Shown here one piece after another: positions 26,502 to 36,028 of a stretch of 64,000 nucleotides of DNA. Numbering within the stretch: position 1 is the stretch's first letter; each line of letters begins with the position of its first letter. The position numbers and the translations under genes were made by a program. The notes below the pieces were generated by a model. It did not search any database and was not told the DNA's origin. It worked only from the letters and a program-made list of their open reading frames with translations. The stretch spans positions 1-64,000 of the forward strand of contig JBCCQH010000005.1 of the NCBI GenBank assembly GCA_039024435.1, given 5' to 3'. This DNA comes from JBCCQH01 sp039024435. GTDB lineage: Bacteria; Bacteroidota; Bacteroidia; J057; JADKCL01.

Positions 26502-27268
26502 AATTGCGCATCGCCTTGGTTTCCTACATCAATACCCGCCCTTTTACGGACGGGTTGCGGAAATCATTCTCTTTGGAAGAACTGGAATTGCAACTGCGGC
26601 CGCCCGCCGAGTGCGCCCGCGCCCTGGCAATGGGTACGTGTGACATGGCCCTGATTCCGGTGGGGTCGCTGATCGACTTCACCAATATCCGCATCATCGG
26701 GGAATATTGCATCGGGGCGGACGGGGCCGTGGATTCGGTGTTCATCTTTTCCCAGCGTCCGATTGAGGAGTGTACCCATCTGCGGTTGGATCAGCACTCC
26801 CGCTCCTCCAATGGCCTGGCCCGCATCTTGTTAAAGCACTATTGGCACAATCCTCTCCCCCACTCCGTACCCGAAAAGCGGGACTTTTCGCTCATTCAGG
26901 GAAATACTGCCGGCGTGGCCATCGGGGATCGGGCCTACCAGATCCGCGACCAATTTGCCTACGTCTATGATCTCGCGCAGGTCTGGAAAGATTGGACCGG
27001 CCTTCCGTTCGTATTTGCCGTTTGGGCCTACGATCCGCAGCGCGTGAGCTTTGCCCAGCTGGAGCAGGTACGCAAGGGGCTGCAAACGGGGCTGCTGGAC
27101 CGCAAAGGTTCGGCAAGGCGGTGGGCCCAGCGGTACGATTACACCATTCCCCAAGCAGAGAAGTACCTGACGGAATCCATTTCCTACGAGTTGAATGGTC
27201 CCAAACAGGATGCATTGCGGCGCTATTTTGCCGGATTGCGGGAATTGGATCTGGCCCTGCAAACCTGA
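26498..27268 (+). CDS. mqnA: Chorismate dehydratase MqnA
   Basis: A 256-aa protein with the MqnA/MqnD periplasmic-binding-like fold. The start KLRIALVSYINTRPF and the CDMALIPVGSLIDF segment near residues 49-62 are typical of MqnA. It dehydrates chorismate to 3-[(1-carboxyvinyl)oxy]benzoate, the substrate of MqnE. The ATG overlaps the stop of the phosphatase gene (ATGA). Together with mqnE it shows that this organism makes menaquinone by the futalosine route; the other mqn genes are not in the window. Confidence 0.92.
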   Translation: MKLRIALVSYINTRPFTDGLRKSFSLEELELQLRPPAECARALAMGTCDMALIPVGSLIDFTNIRIIGEYCIGADGAVDSVFIFSQRPIEECTHLRLDQHSRSSNGLARILLKHYWHNPLPHSVPEKRDFSLIQGNTAGVAIGDRAYQIRDQFAYVYDLAQVWKDWTGLPFVFAVWAYDPQRVSFAQLEQVRKGLQTGLLDRKGSARRWAQRYDYTIPQAEKYLTESISYELNGPKQDALRRYFAGLRELDLALQT

Positions 27269-27370
27269 GGGCGGATATCCCGCAACGCAATATTTTGCAA
27301 TTTTGATTTAAATCGGCCCCGTGAAGCGCGAAAGCGCATTTTAGAGCCCGAAACAAAATATTTTTAGGAA

Positions 27371-27390
27371 AATCGGGACCGGCCCCGATT
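27371..27390 (+). terminator. Hairpin after mqnA, possible terminator
   Basis: AATCGGG (27371-27377) pairs perfectly with CCCGATT (27384-27390) around a 6-nt loop. The following bases are only weakly T-rich. It sits between mqnA and the universal stress gene and may end the mqn transcript. Confidence 0.4.
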
Positions 27391-27415
27391 TATCTCCCTA
27401 GTGAAAAAATTTGTG

Positions 27416-27423
27416 TATTTTTG
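27416..27423 (+). promoter_or_regulatory. -7 box TATTTTTG upstream of universal stress gene
   Basis: TATTTTTG matches TAnnTTTG perfectly, about 95 nt before the ATG at 27519. No clear TTTG -33 box at the usual distance, so this is a weak promoter call. The long A-rich leader that would follow is typical of Bacteroidota genes. Confidence 0.35.
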
Positions 27424-27518
27424 CTCTGCCTGATCGGTGAAAAACCTTCCGTTCATTTAAGTGCAAAAACGCGTTCACCGACAGCAAGTGAAAATAAGAT
27501 TGTCATTTCGGAAAAACT

Positions 27519-28394
27519 ATGAGCGAAAAGATCCAAATCCTGTTCCCGACCGATTTCAGCGAGTTGACGGCGGATGTTTTCCCAACCGCGCTGCACGTCG
27601 CCCGGACCTACGAAGCCGACGTGTACGTCCAGGCCACCATCGAATTGCCGGCCGGTCCCTTCAAGATGTTTTCCAGCTTTGATGAGCAAGGTGCCCGTAA
27701 AGAAGCCTCCGCCATGCTGGACCGGTTCATCGCCACCCACGGCGATCCCAGTTTGACCTACCACAAAGTGATCAAAGTGGGCAAGCCATTCAAGCAGATT
27801 GTCCAGACCGCCGAGGAGTTCAACATGAATGCCATCGTCATGGCGACCCACGGTGCGCACGGTGCCAAAGAACTTTTCATCGGCTCCAATGCTTCCAAAG
27901 TCGTGAGTACCGCTCCCTGCCCCATCATCACCCTGCAGGGGGCCCAAGAGACGGCTGGATTCAAAAAGATCCTGCTCCCGCTCGATCTGACCAAAGAAAC
28001 CGGCGAAAAACTGCAATTGGCGATTGAGTTTGCCACCAATTTCTCGGCTTCCCTCGTGGTTCTTTCCGTTCTGGAAACTTCGGATGAGGATGCGAAAAAG
28101 CGCCTGCAACGCCGGATGAACCAGGCGGTCGCTCACGTTCGCAGCCAAGAAATCGAAGTTGATTCCACCATGCTAATCACCAAGGGGCGGGTTGCCGATG
28201 TGGTGATCGAATACGGCAACGAAATCGGCGCCGATTTGATCTGCATCATGACCCAACAAGAACTCGACTTTAAGCAGACTTTCTTGGGTTCCAATGCCGG
28301 CCATCTGGTCAATCACTCGAACGTTCCGGTGCTGTCCATTAAGCCCACGAAGCAGTACCGCAGCAAAGTTTACAGCGGTTCGCATTTCGGTTGA
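27519..28394 (+). CDS. Universal stress protein, tandem UspA domains
   Basis: A 291-aa protein with two UspA folds. Domain 1 (residues 5-145) starts QILFPTDFSELT and ends with a GSNASKVVSTAPCPI nucleotide-binding-type motif. Domain 2 (about 150-280) starts KKILLPLDLTKETG and ends with FLGSNAGHLVNHSNVPVL. The GSxA/GH-type loops suggest ATP binding in both halves. Tandem Usps are common stress-response proteins in Bacteroidota; the specific role is unknown. It is a single gene ahead of the sigma factor pair. Confidence 0.9.
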   Translation: MSEKIQILFPTDFSELTADVFPTALHVARTYEADVYVQATIELPAGPFKMFSSFDEQGARKEASAMLDRFIATHGDPSLTYHKVIKVGKPFKQIVQTAEEFNMNAIVMATHGAHGAKELFIGSNASKVVSTAPCPIITLQGAQETAGFKKILLPLDLTKETGEKLQLAIEFATNFSASLVVLSVLETSDEDAKKRLQRRMNQAVAHVRSQEIEVDSTMLITKGRVADVVIEYGNEIGADLICIMTQQELDFKQTFLGSNAGHLVNHSNVPVLSIKPTKQYRSKVYSGSHFG

Positions 28395-28610
28395 TCGGTG
28401 CCCTACTTCAGGCAAAATCTTCTATCTTTACCCCAACTACCGGACAAGAAAGCGGCTTATCAATTGCCGCGCAATACAACATACTCCTCGGACAAAGCGT
28501 TCTTTTCGGGGACAAGGCGTTGAATTATTAGAGAATTCACGTTAACTTCACTATAGCTTACTACTCGGAATTACGCACGGTATTTCACAAAAAGATAGAA
28601 CCGCCAACGC

Positions 28611-29477
28611 ATGAGACAGCTCAAGATCAGTAAACAGATTACCAACCGCGAATCGCAATCGCTGGACAAGTACCTGCAAGAGATCGGTAAGGTGGACCTG
28701 CTCACCCCCGATGATGAAGTAGAACTTGCCCGGCGGATTCGAGAAGGTGATCATGCTGCCTTGGAAAAGCTGACCAAAGCCAATCTGCGCTTCGTGGTTT
28801 CGGTTGCGAAGCAGTATCAGAACCAGGGCTTGTCCCTCGGGGACCTCATCAACGAGGGCAACCTGGGGCTCATCAAAGCCGCCAAGCGCTTCGACGAAAC
28901 CCGCGGTTTTAAATTCATCTCTTACGCGGTCTGGTGGATTCGCCAGTCCATCCTGCAAGCCCTCGCCGAGCAATCGCGGATCGTACGCTTACCGCTCAAC
29001 CGGGTGGGAGCCTTGAACAAAATCGGCAAGGCGTTCTCGAAACTCGAACAGCAGTTTGAGCGTGAGCCTTCTCCCCAAGAGATCTCCGAAATCCTCGACG
29101 GCATGAGCGAAAACGAGGTCCAGGATACCCTCAAGATCTCGGGTCGCCACATCTCGATGGATGCCCCGCTGGTCCAGGGGGAAGAAAACCGCCTGCTCGA
29201 TGTCCTAGAAAATGAAGAAGAACCCAATCCCGACGCCGGCCTCATCAACGAGAGCCTCAGCAAAGAAGTCGAACGGGCCCTCAGCACGCTCACCCAGCGT
29301 GAAGCGGAGGTGATCCGCCTCTACTTTGGCATTGGGGTCGAGCACTCCCTCACTTTAGAAGAAATCGGCGAAAAGTTTGATTTGACCCGCGAACGGGTGC
29401 GCCAAATCAAGGAAAAAGCGATTCGCCGCTTGCGACATACGTCCCGCTCAAAGGGGCTCAAAGCTTATTTAGGTTAA
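28611..29477 (+). CDS. rpoD: Primary sigma factor RpoD/SigA, copy 1
   Basis: A 288-aa short-form primary sigma factor, the usual size in Bacteroidota. It begins RQLKISKQITNRESQSLDKY. Region 2 is intact with the RpoD box-like GLSLGDLINEGNLGLIKAA (about 72-90) and the YAVWWIRQSILQAL segment for -10 recognition. Region 4 has the ALSTLTQREAEVIRLYFG helix and the DLTRERVRQIKEKAIRRL helix-turn-helix. It directs RNA polymerase to housekeeping TTTG/TAnnTTTG promoters. A second copy follows 361 bp downstream with about 91% identical residues by my count (25 differences in 288). Confidence 0.93.
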   Translation: MRQLKISKQITNRESQSLDKYLQEIGKVDLLTPDDEVELARRIREGDHAALEKLTKANLRFVVSVAKQYQNQGLSLGDLINEGNLGLIKAAKRFDETRGFKFISYAVWWIRQSILQALAEQSRIVRLPLNRVGALNKIGKAFSKLEQQFEREPSPQEISEILDGMSENEVQDTLKISGRHISMDAPLVQGEENRLLDVLENEEEPNPDAGLINESLSKEVERALSTLTQREAEVIRLYFGIGVEHSLTLEEIGEKFDLTRERVRQIKEKAIRRLRHTSRSKGLKAYLG

Positions 29478-29500
29478 ACAAGGTTCTTTTCGTTCTTTGT

Positions 29501-29527
29501 GAAAAGCGCCCCTTTGGGGCGCTTTTC
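29501..29527 (+). terminator. Terminator hairpin after sigma copy 1
   Basis: A perfect 12-bp stem, GAAAAGCGCCCC pairing with GGGGCGCTTTTC around a TTT loop, begins 23 bp after the stop codon. The 3' arm ends in TTTTCTC. It should separate the two sigma genes transcriptionally. Confidence 0.75.
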
Positions 29528-29838
29528 TCTTTCGCGACCAGACCGATTCTTCCCGATAATACGCACCACCACTCCCCACGCATTCCACCGGAAAATCTGC
29601 CGAATATTCCCGGAGAAAACCCGATGCAATCGCAACTTCTGTCCGCCAATTCCCGCAAATCTCCGCCAAAAAAGGTTAGATTCCCTTAGTTTTGTAATGC
29701 AAAGGTAAGGATGGTGTATTTGCGAGTTCTCGAGTTTCGCTGATCGCTTCCCATTCAGTGGAAGCGCATAGCCTCGCCAAGTAGTTTATCCTTACCTGGG
29801 ATTAGCATCTATCGGAAAAAACCAACAAAATACTGGTA
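29528..29838 (+). promoter_or_regulatory. Leader region of sigma copy 2 with -7 box at 29687
   Basis: A 311-bp gap with no gene. TAGTTTTG at 29687-29694 is a perfect TAnnTTTG box, about 145 nt before the ATG, implying a long leader. A -33 box is not evident. The gap and the terminator before it imply separate control of the two paralogues. Confidence 0.4.
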
Positions 29839-30705
29839 ATGAGACAGTTAAAGATCAGTAAGCAGATCACCAACCGGGAGTCTCAATCGCTGGACAAGTA
29901 CCTGCATGAGATCGGAAAGGTGGACCTGCTCACTCCGGATGAAGAAGTAGAGCTGGCGCGGCGAATCCGCGAGGGTGATCACGCGGCCCTGGAAAAACTC
30001 GCCAAAGCGAATCTCCGTTTTGTCGTTTCGGTCGCGAAACAGTACCAAAATCAGGGCCTCTCCCTCGGTGACCTCATCAATGAAGGCAATTTGGGCCTGA
30101 TCAAAGCCGCCCAGCGCTTTGATGAAACGCGGGGTTTCAAATTTATCTCTTACGCCGTTTGGTGGATTCGCCAATCGATCCTGCAGGCCCTCGCCGAGCA
30201 ATCCCGCATCGTGCGGCTGCCGCTCAACCGGGTCGGGGCAATGAACCGCATCGTAAAAGCCTTTTCCAAACTGGAACAGAACTTTGAGCGTGAGCCCTCG
30301 CCCCAGGAAATCGCCGAAGCCATCGATGGCATGAGCGAAAAAGAAGTGCGCGACACCATGAAAATCTCCGGTCGCCACGTTTCCATGGATGCCCCCCTGG
30401 TCCAAGGCGAAGAAAACCGCCTCCTCGACGTGCTGGAAAACGACGAAGAGCCCGATCCCGACGCCACCTTGATGAGCGAAAGCTTAAGCAAAGAAGTAGA
30501 GCGTGCCCTGAGCACCCTCACCGAACGCGAAGCAGAAGTGATTCGCCTGTACTTCGGCATCGGCGTGGAGCATTCGCTGACCTTGGAAGAAATCGGCGAA
30601 AAATTTGATCTGACCCGGGAGCGGGTTCGTCAAATCAAAGAAAAGGCGATTCGCCGCCTGCGGCAAACGACGCGCTCCAAGCCCCTCAAGACGTATCTGG
30701 GATAA
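29839..30705 (+). CDS. Primary sigma factor RpoD/SigA, copy 2
   Basis: A 288-aa paralogue of the gene just upstream, with exactly the same length and no gaps needed to align them. Sigma regions 2, 3 and 4 are all intact, including INEGNLGLIKAAQRF and the RERVRQIKEKAIRRLR recognition helix. The 25 substitutions cluster in the linker around residues 134-172 and in the acidic region near 200-215, while the promoter-contacting helices are unchanged. Codons differ at many silent sites, so the duplication is not recent. Both copies should recognise the same promoters, so they may differ in expression or anti-sigma control. Confidence 0.93.
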   Translation: MRQLKISKQITNRESQSLDKYLHEIGKVDLLTPDEEVELARRIREGDHAALEKLAKANLRFVVSVAKQYQNQGLSLGDLINEGNLGLIKAAQRFDETRGFKFISYAVWWIRQSILQALAEQSRIVRLPLNRVGAMNRIVKAFSKLEQNFEREPSPQEIAEAIDGMSEKEVRDTMKISGRHVSMDAPLVQGEENRLLDVLENDEEPDPDATLMSESLSKEVERALSTLTEREAEVIRLYFGIGVEHSLTLEEIGEKFDLTRERVRQIKEKAIRRLRQTTRSKPLKTYLG

Positions 30706-30748
30706 TTTTCCCCGCATCTATTTGCGCTCCCAACCCGGAGCAAAACAG

Positions 30749-30774
30749 TGATCCCGGCCATCTGGTCGGGATCA
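30749..30774 (+). terminator. Hairpin between sigma copy 2 and adhesin gene
   Basis: TGATCCCG (30749-30756) pairs with CGGGATCA (30767-30774) around a 10-nt loop. It lies between two convergent genes and could stop transcription from either side, though neither side has a strong T-tract. Confidence 0.5.
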
Positions 30775-30850
30775 TTGGAAATAGAAAAAAGCTAGGACAG
30801 AAAAATGCCTTGCATTCTGTCGCAGGGCGCGACAGATAAATATTACTGCG

Positions 30851-33800
30851 TCAACGGATTAACGCAAGCGAACCCCCACGCTTCACCTCCAAACCGGAGA
30901 GGACCCGCGCTTCGAGTTTCCAGATGTACACCCCTTCCTGCGAAGGATTGCCGTGGAAGGTGCCGTCCCAACTCTGGTTGATGTCCCGGGAGAGGTAGAC
31001 CTGCTCCCCCCAGCGATTGAAAATCGCAAACTGGTACGAAGCAATCCCCTCCCCTTTCAATTCAAAAGAATCGTTCAGCCCATCACCGTTCGGCGTGAAG
31101 GCATTTGGGACGTAGATTACCCCGTCGGGTTCAATGAGAATCGGTGCGATGGTGATAGAATCCACACAGCCAAACGCATTGTAGGCGTAGAGCGTAACCG
31201 GATAGCGGCCCGGCTCAACGTAAGTGTGGACCGGATTGGCTTCGGTGCTGATGTAGCCATCCCCAAATTCCCAGGCGTAGGTACTGGCAAATTGCGAAGT
31301 GTTTTGAAAATGCAACTCCGCATTGCTGAGGAGGAGGGGCCGGGAAATGTCTTCCCGCGTGGTGAAGCCCGCGATGGGCGTCGGCAGTACCGTCACCAGA
31401 TCCAATTTCGTGATCGAATCGCGGCATCCGTCGGCCGATATCGCCACCAGCGTCACGTCAAAGGTTCCATTTGTAAATAGGTGGGTCGGGTTCGGAACCG
31501 TGGCCGTATGGCCATCGCCGAAATTCCACTGGTAGGCGATGGCGCCCTGACTTAGATTCGTGAACACCGCAGTCACAGTATCGCAGCCCGAAGTATTTTC
31601 CGCAATGAACTCGGCCAGGGGCAGTGGGGACACCCCCACGAAATGGGGAGCCAGCGCCGAGCAGCCTTGGGCATCAGTGACGACAACTTGGAAATCGGTA
31701 TCGGTGGTCGGGCCAATCGACAATACTGGATTGCTGCCCACCGTTCCCCCCGGAACCGCCGTCCAACTGTACTGGTAGCCACCGTTGCCGCCCTGGACCG
31801 TCGCCAGCAGGTCCGCGCGGGTGCCGAGGCAGATTTTGTTCGGGCCGCTGATTTGAACTTGCAGCGAATCCGGGGTTCCCACAACAATGCTGTCCTCGGC
31901 CCGGCAACCGTTGGCATCGATGACCTGGACGTGATGGCCACCCGCGGCGAGGGCGGTGGCGGTGGACGAGGATTGGCCTCCGGTCCAGGTGTAGGTGTAG
32001 CCCGGGGTGCCGCCCTGAACGCTGACGGTGGCGGTGCCATTGGCCTCGCCATAGCAGGCAACCGCCACGGCCTCCAACTGTAAGTTCAGGGGGGGCGCCT
32101 CCCCCACCGCAACCGCCACAACTGCATTGCAGCCATTCGCATCGGTGACGGTGACGGAGTAATTGCCCGCGGGCAAGCCGGTCGCCTGAGCGGTCGTGGC
32201 CCCGCCACTCCATACGTAGGCATAGCCGGCCGTTCCCCCATTTGCAGTGACCGCCGCCGTTCCATCCGCACTCCCAAAGCAGGTCGCTGCGGTGGCCGTG
32301 GCGGTGAGTGCAAGGGGCGCCGGGGCATTCAAAGCGAGAGAAGCCACTTGGGTACACCCACGGGCGTCGGTTACGGTAACCGTGTGGTTGCCCGCGGCCA
32401 GGTTGATGGCCTGGGCGGTGGTCTGCCCGCCGGACCAGGCGTAGGTGTAGCCGGAATTTCCCCCGCTCACCACCGCCGCGGCGGTGCCATCGGTACTGGT
32501 CGCGCACTGGGGATCTGTCCCGGTGAGCTGTACCTGAAGCGGAGCCGGCTCCGACACCAATACGGTTTCCGCTTTCAGACAGCCATTGGCGTCGGCGACG
32601 GTGACAGTGTAGGCACCCGCGCTCAGATTGCCGATCAGGGACGTGGTCTGGGCGTTGTTCCAGGTGAAGGTATAAGGTGGGGTGCCACCGGTGGGCGTCG
32701 CCGAGGCTGTGCCGTCGCTGCCCCCATTGCAGGAAACCGGGACTGCATTGGTGAGCAGGGTCAGAGCGGCGGGTTCGGTGAGGATGAGGGCGAGGCTGTC
32801 CGAGCAGCCATTCGCATCGGTGACGGTAACGGCGTAGGGACCGGCGGTCAAACTGGTGGCGGCAATGGTTTGCTGCCCGTTTGACCAGGCGTAGGTAAAG
32901 GGCGGCGTGCCGCCGCTGGGCTGTACGGTGGCGGTGCCATTGGGCACTCCAAAGCAGGTCGGTACGGTGAGGCTGGCGGTCAGGTTGATGGCCACCGGCT
33001 CGGCAACCGCGACCGGAGCCACAGAAAAACAGCCGTTTTGGTCGGTGACGGTGACCGAGTAGTTGCCGGCGGTGAGCCCGGTGATTTGAGCGGTGGTGGC
33101 ACCGCCCGCATTGGGGCTCCACAGGTAGGTATACCCGGGCGATCCCCCGAGGGCGGAAACCGTGGCCGCCCCATCCGCGCCTCCGTGACAGCTCACTTGC
33201 GTGCTGCTTGCGTTAACGGAGAGCGCGGAAGGCGCGTTCAGGGCCAGATTGCTGATTGTGGTGCATCCGTTCTGGTCGGTGACGGTCACGCTGGCGGTGC
33301 CCGCGGCGAGTCCGGTGGCTTGGGGCGTGGTCTGCCCGTTGGACCAGAGGTAAGTGTAGCCGGGAGTTCCGCCGGTCACCCCCGCCGTTGCTGTCCCATC
33401 GGAAATCCCGTTGCAGGTGGGGTCGGTGCCGGACAGGGCCACTTGCAGGGCCGGTGGTTCATTGACGGTGGCGGTGGCGCTGTCCGAGCAGCCGTTGGCG
33501 TCGGTGATGGTGACGCTGTAGCTGCCGGCGACGAGGCTGCTGAGGCTGGGTCCGGTTTGGTTGCCGGACCAGGTGTAGGTATAAGGGCCGGTACCGCCAC
33601 TGGCGGTCGCCTGGATGGAGCCGGTGGCGGTGCCGTTGCACGATGCGTTGAAAGCGGTCGCGCTGGCATTGACCTGCGGCTGAATCACCACACTGCCGGA
33701 AAAGTTACCGGTGCAGCCATTGGCATCGGTGACGGTGACGGTGTAGGGATAGACTCCCGGTCCCGGATAGGTGTGACTGGGATTTATTCCAGTGGCCAAA

Positions 33801-35146
33801 AGACCCCCGGCCCCGCTCCAATCGTAAGTGAACGGTCCACTGCCACCGTTGGGCATGGCGGTCAACTGGACGCTCTGGCATGTAATGAGGGCACTGGCGG
33901 AGACGGTGACCGGGGGGTTGACGGAAATGCTAAAGGTGTACTGGTTGCTCCCGAGCAGGGGGCAATTGTCATCCTCCATGCTGACCAGGAAGGTGAAAGT
34001 GCCGACGCTGGGCGGCGTCCAGCAGAAGGTCGCCGAGGGATTGTTCCCGGAAATGGTGTCGGCCTGGGTGGTGCCGGTCTGGACGAAGGTCGCGCCGGGG
34101 ATGTTCTGGTTCCACCAGGCTTGGACGGTTTGGCCATTGTCCAGGTCGACGATGGGGATGTCGAAGCACAGGCTGCTGCCCAGACAGGTGGAGACGGAGA
34201 AGCCGCTGCCGGTTCCCCCGACGACGTTTGTGACGCCGGTGGTCTGGGGCAGGTTGTTGTTGCCGCAGTCGATGACGGTGATTTGCATGTCGCGCACCAC
34301 CTGCCCGATGAGGACACCATTGCGGTATTCTTCGACGTAGATGCACAGTACGCCGACTTGCAAATTGCCCGGACTCGGCGTGATGCTGAGGTCACCGGTG
34401 CTCGGATCGAGGTTCAGCGTCCAACTCGGTCCCAGGGGGGCGGTCGGGCTGTAGCCGGCGTTGTAATTGATCACCGCGTTGTTTTGGCGGTAGCACGGTC
34501 CCAGACTGTAGACCAGCGAGTCGCCATCGGAGTCGTAGGCTCCTTGGTTGAAGGTAAAGGGCTGGCCCATGCAGATGTAGGGAATGGGCGGGTTTGAGAA
34601 ACGCGGCGAACTGTTGCAGGGCGTGATGGCAGTGTTGATCGTGGTCTGCCCGGTAAAGATCGTTTGGCTGGCGGAGCCACTCGTAATCGCATTGTTCCGA
34701 CAGCAATCGGTCCAGGTGATTTGGTAGATGCAATTCGCGCTGCAAATATTGTAGTCGCGGTAGCGGTAGTACTCTTGCACGCCGCGGATCAACGCGCCTG
34801 GGCTGGTACATTGGGTCTGGATTCCGGGGCAGATCGGGGTCACTTCGGTGGTGACCTGAGCACTCCAGTTTCCGACGGGAACGGGTGGGGTACAGTTGGT
34901 CCCTGATATGACATTAAAGTTGACATTCGGGGATATGCCAGTAACTCCACCGCAGTCGCGGTACGCATTCCAATGGATGCGATAGGTACAACCGCCGATG
35001 CATTCGTAGGCGATGTCCACCCCCATGATGTGGGTGGCGTGGGCGATTGAGAACAACAAAGACATTTTCAGGCAAAGGAATAGCCTTCCACAGAATAATG
35101 GTAACCGTGAAACCATAAGCATTTCATTAGTACGTCCAATCCGCAC
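30851..35146 (-). CDS. SprB-repeat/PKD surface protein with T9SS type B sorting domain
   Basis: A 1431-aa secreted protein. The start may be ATG 35146 or an internal ATG about 21 nt later; a signal peptide (FLCLKMSLLFSIAHA) follows. Residues about 25-420 are Cys-containing beta domains, about 425-505 a PKD-like domain, about 500-1085 eight SprB-type repeats, and about 1085-1340 three more PKD-like domains (VYQWNFGDG and AWEFGDGY types). The last 86 residues (from YVPNAFTPNGDGLNDSF) are the gliding-motility-associated C-terminal (CHU_C, type B) signal for T9SS export. It is likely a cell-surface adhesin. It is convergent with sigma copy 2. Confidence 0.9.
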   Translation of the reverse strand: MRIGRTNEMLMVSRLPLFCGRLFLCLKMSLLFSIAHATHIMGVDIAYECIGGCTYRIHWNAYRDCGGVTGISPNVNFNVISGTNCTPPVPVGNWSAQVTTEVTPICPGIQTQCTSPGALIRGVQEYYRYRDYNICSANCIYQITWTDCCRNNAITSGSASQTIFTGQTTINTAITPCNSSPRFSNPPIPYICMGQPFTFNQGAYDSDGDSLVYSLGPCYRQNNAVINYNAGYSPTAPLGPSWTLNLDPSTGDLSITPSPGNLQVGVLCIYVEEYRNGVLIGQVVRDMQITVIDCGNNNLPQTTGVTNVVGGTGSGFSVSTCLGSSLCFDIPIVDLDNGQTVQAWWNQNIPGATFVQTGTTQADTISGNNPSATFCWTPPSVGTFTFLVSMEDDNCPLLGSNQYTFSISVNPPVTVSASALITCQSVQLTAMPNGGSGPFTYDWSGAGGLLATGINPSHTYPGPGVYPYTVTVTDANGCTGNFSGSVVIQPQVNASATAFNASCNGTATGSIQATASGGTGPYTYTWSGNQTGPSLSSLVAGSYSVTITDANGCSDSATATVNEPPALQVALSGTDPTCNGISDGTATAGVTGGTPGYTYLWSNGQTTPQATGLAAGTASVTVTDQNGCTTISNLALNAPSALSVNASSTQVSCHGGADGAATVSALGGSPGYTYLWSPNAGGATTAQITGLTAGNYSVTVTDQNGCFSVAPVAVAEPVAINLTASLTVPTCFGVPNGTATVQPSGGTPPFTYAWSNGQQTIAATSLTAGPYAVTVTDANGCSDSLALILTEPAALTLLTNAVPVSCNGGSDGTASATPTGGTPPYTFTWNNAQTTSLIGNLSAGAYTVTVADANGCLKAETVLVSEPAPLQVQLTGTDPQCATSTDGTAAAVVSGGNSGYTYAWSGGQTTAQAINLAAGNHTVTVTDARGCTQVASLALNAPAPLALTATATAATCFGSADGTAAVTANGGTAGYAYVWSGGATTAQATGLPAGNYSVTVTDANGCNAVVAVAVGEAPPLNLQLEAVAVACYGEANGTATVSVQGGTPGYTYTWTGGQSSSTATALAAGGHHVQVIDANGCRAEDSIVVGTPDSLQVQISGPNKICLGTRADLLATVQGGNGGYQYSWTAVPGGTVGSNPVLSIGPTTDTDFQVVVTDAQGCSALAPHFVGVSPLPLAEFIAENTSGCDTVTAVFTNLSQGAIAYQWNFGDGHTATVPNPTHLFTNGTFDVTLVAISADGCRDSITKLDLVTVLPTPIAGFTTREDISRPLLLSNAELHFQNTSQFASTYAWEFGDGYISTEANPVHTYVEPGRYPVTLYAYNAFGCVDSITIAPILIEPDGVIYVPNAFTPNGDGLNDSFELKGEGIASYQFAIFNRWGEQVYLSRDINQSWDGTFHGNPSQEGVYIWKLEARVLSGLEVKRGGSLALIR
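31890..33660 (-). repeat. Eight tandem SprB-type repeats inside the adhesin gene
   Basis: Eight units of roughly 75 residues each share the pattern C-x-G-x(3)-G-(T/A)-A ... GG(T/S)-P-x-(Y/F)-T-Y-x-W-S ... GxYxVTVTDANGC. The repeats drift in sequence but their spacing is regular. They probably make a stiff stalk, and recombination between units could change its length. Confidence 0.85.
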
Positions 35147-36028
35147 CTACAGCTTCGGGTAAAAGCATAGGTGTTACACGTTGACCTCTGGCTTTAGATC
35201 GACAGTTCAAATAATTTCCAACACGTATTTTAATTGTTAATGTACTCTTTTTGATGGCCCCTTCCGGGGACTTGACTCAAAACTAAAATACAAGGAATTG
35301 CCGGTTTCAAAAACTCTCCCACTCGGAGACCCTGTAAGGAATGGGCGGGTGTTTGTAGGGATGTCCGGAGATTCAATTTGGTGGGGTGTGCGGTCTGGAC
35401 AATCGAACCCGGGACGAACCGGGCATCTAAAACGTAAAGGGGGCTTCTTGTCGTTCGTACAGGTTCTCAATTCCGGCTGCGTAAGGATCGCGGGTATTTT
35501 TAGGAAGATACCGGGAAATTTTTCCGGGTCGGGGGATCGCCTTTGGGAGAAATCCGGGACCAGAGCGAGGAACAGGCCAGTAAATTTTCGAAAAAATTTA
35601 GAGGCTGTGTAAAATTGGTTTGTGAAATTTGCTAGTGCAGATTTTTTTGTCCATCGAAGCTCATTTTGGAGTCCATAGCCAAAGCTATGGGCGAGAAAAT
35701 AGCGGAAGAGGGGCGGAAAAAGATGCCCCACCAAAATCGCAGAATTAAATTTAAACCGCCTCTTAGCGGCAGATTGGCAATTTTTATTTTCGTTGAGGAC
35801 TTGGGCGAATTGCGCAGGCAAAATATTGGCGATCAAATATTTAGCTCCGAATTAATTGCGTCTAGCAAAACTAACATTTGTTATCCTACGACACAGCAAG
35901 CAGCTTTCTCTCAATTTTTCGCCAGGGACGCGCAAGATTGAGGCGGGATTGACACCCAAGCCTACACCAACTCTTGTAAAAACAAACACCCGCGCAGCCC
36001 AACCAACCTGCGCCCAAACAACTAAACT
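35147..36028. other. 882-bp low-GC intergenic region
   Basis: It separates the adhesin gene from the giant-gene cluster and should hold promoters for both. It is clearly more AT-rich than its flanks. A 199-codon minus-strand frame at 35237-35836 has no recognisable domain and is probably not real. A possible insertion-sequence remnant is listed separately, and a hairpin CCATAGC-CAAA-GCTATGG lies at 35673-35690. Confidence 0.4.
35601..35860. mobile_element. Possible insertion-sequence end remnant
   Basis: GAGGCTGTGTAAAATT at 35601-35616 resembles the terminal inverted repeats of some insertion sequences, which often contain GGCTGTGTAAA. It is followed by a low-GC tract unlike its surroundings. 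No matching inverted copy or transposase gene was found, so at most a decayed fragment or a miniature element remains. Confidence 0.25.

Noticed and set aside
35237..35836. A 199-codon minus-strand frame upstream of the giant cluster
   Set aside because: No recognisable domain, and it runs through the suspected insertion-sequence scar, so I left it out as a gene.
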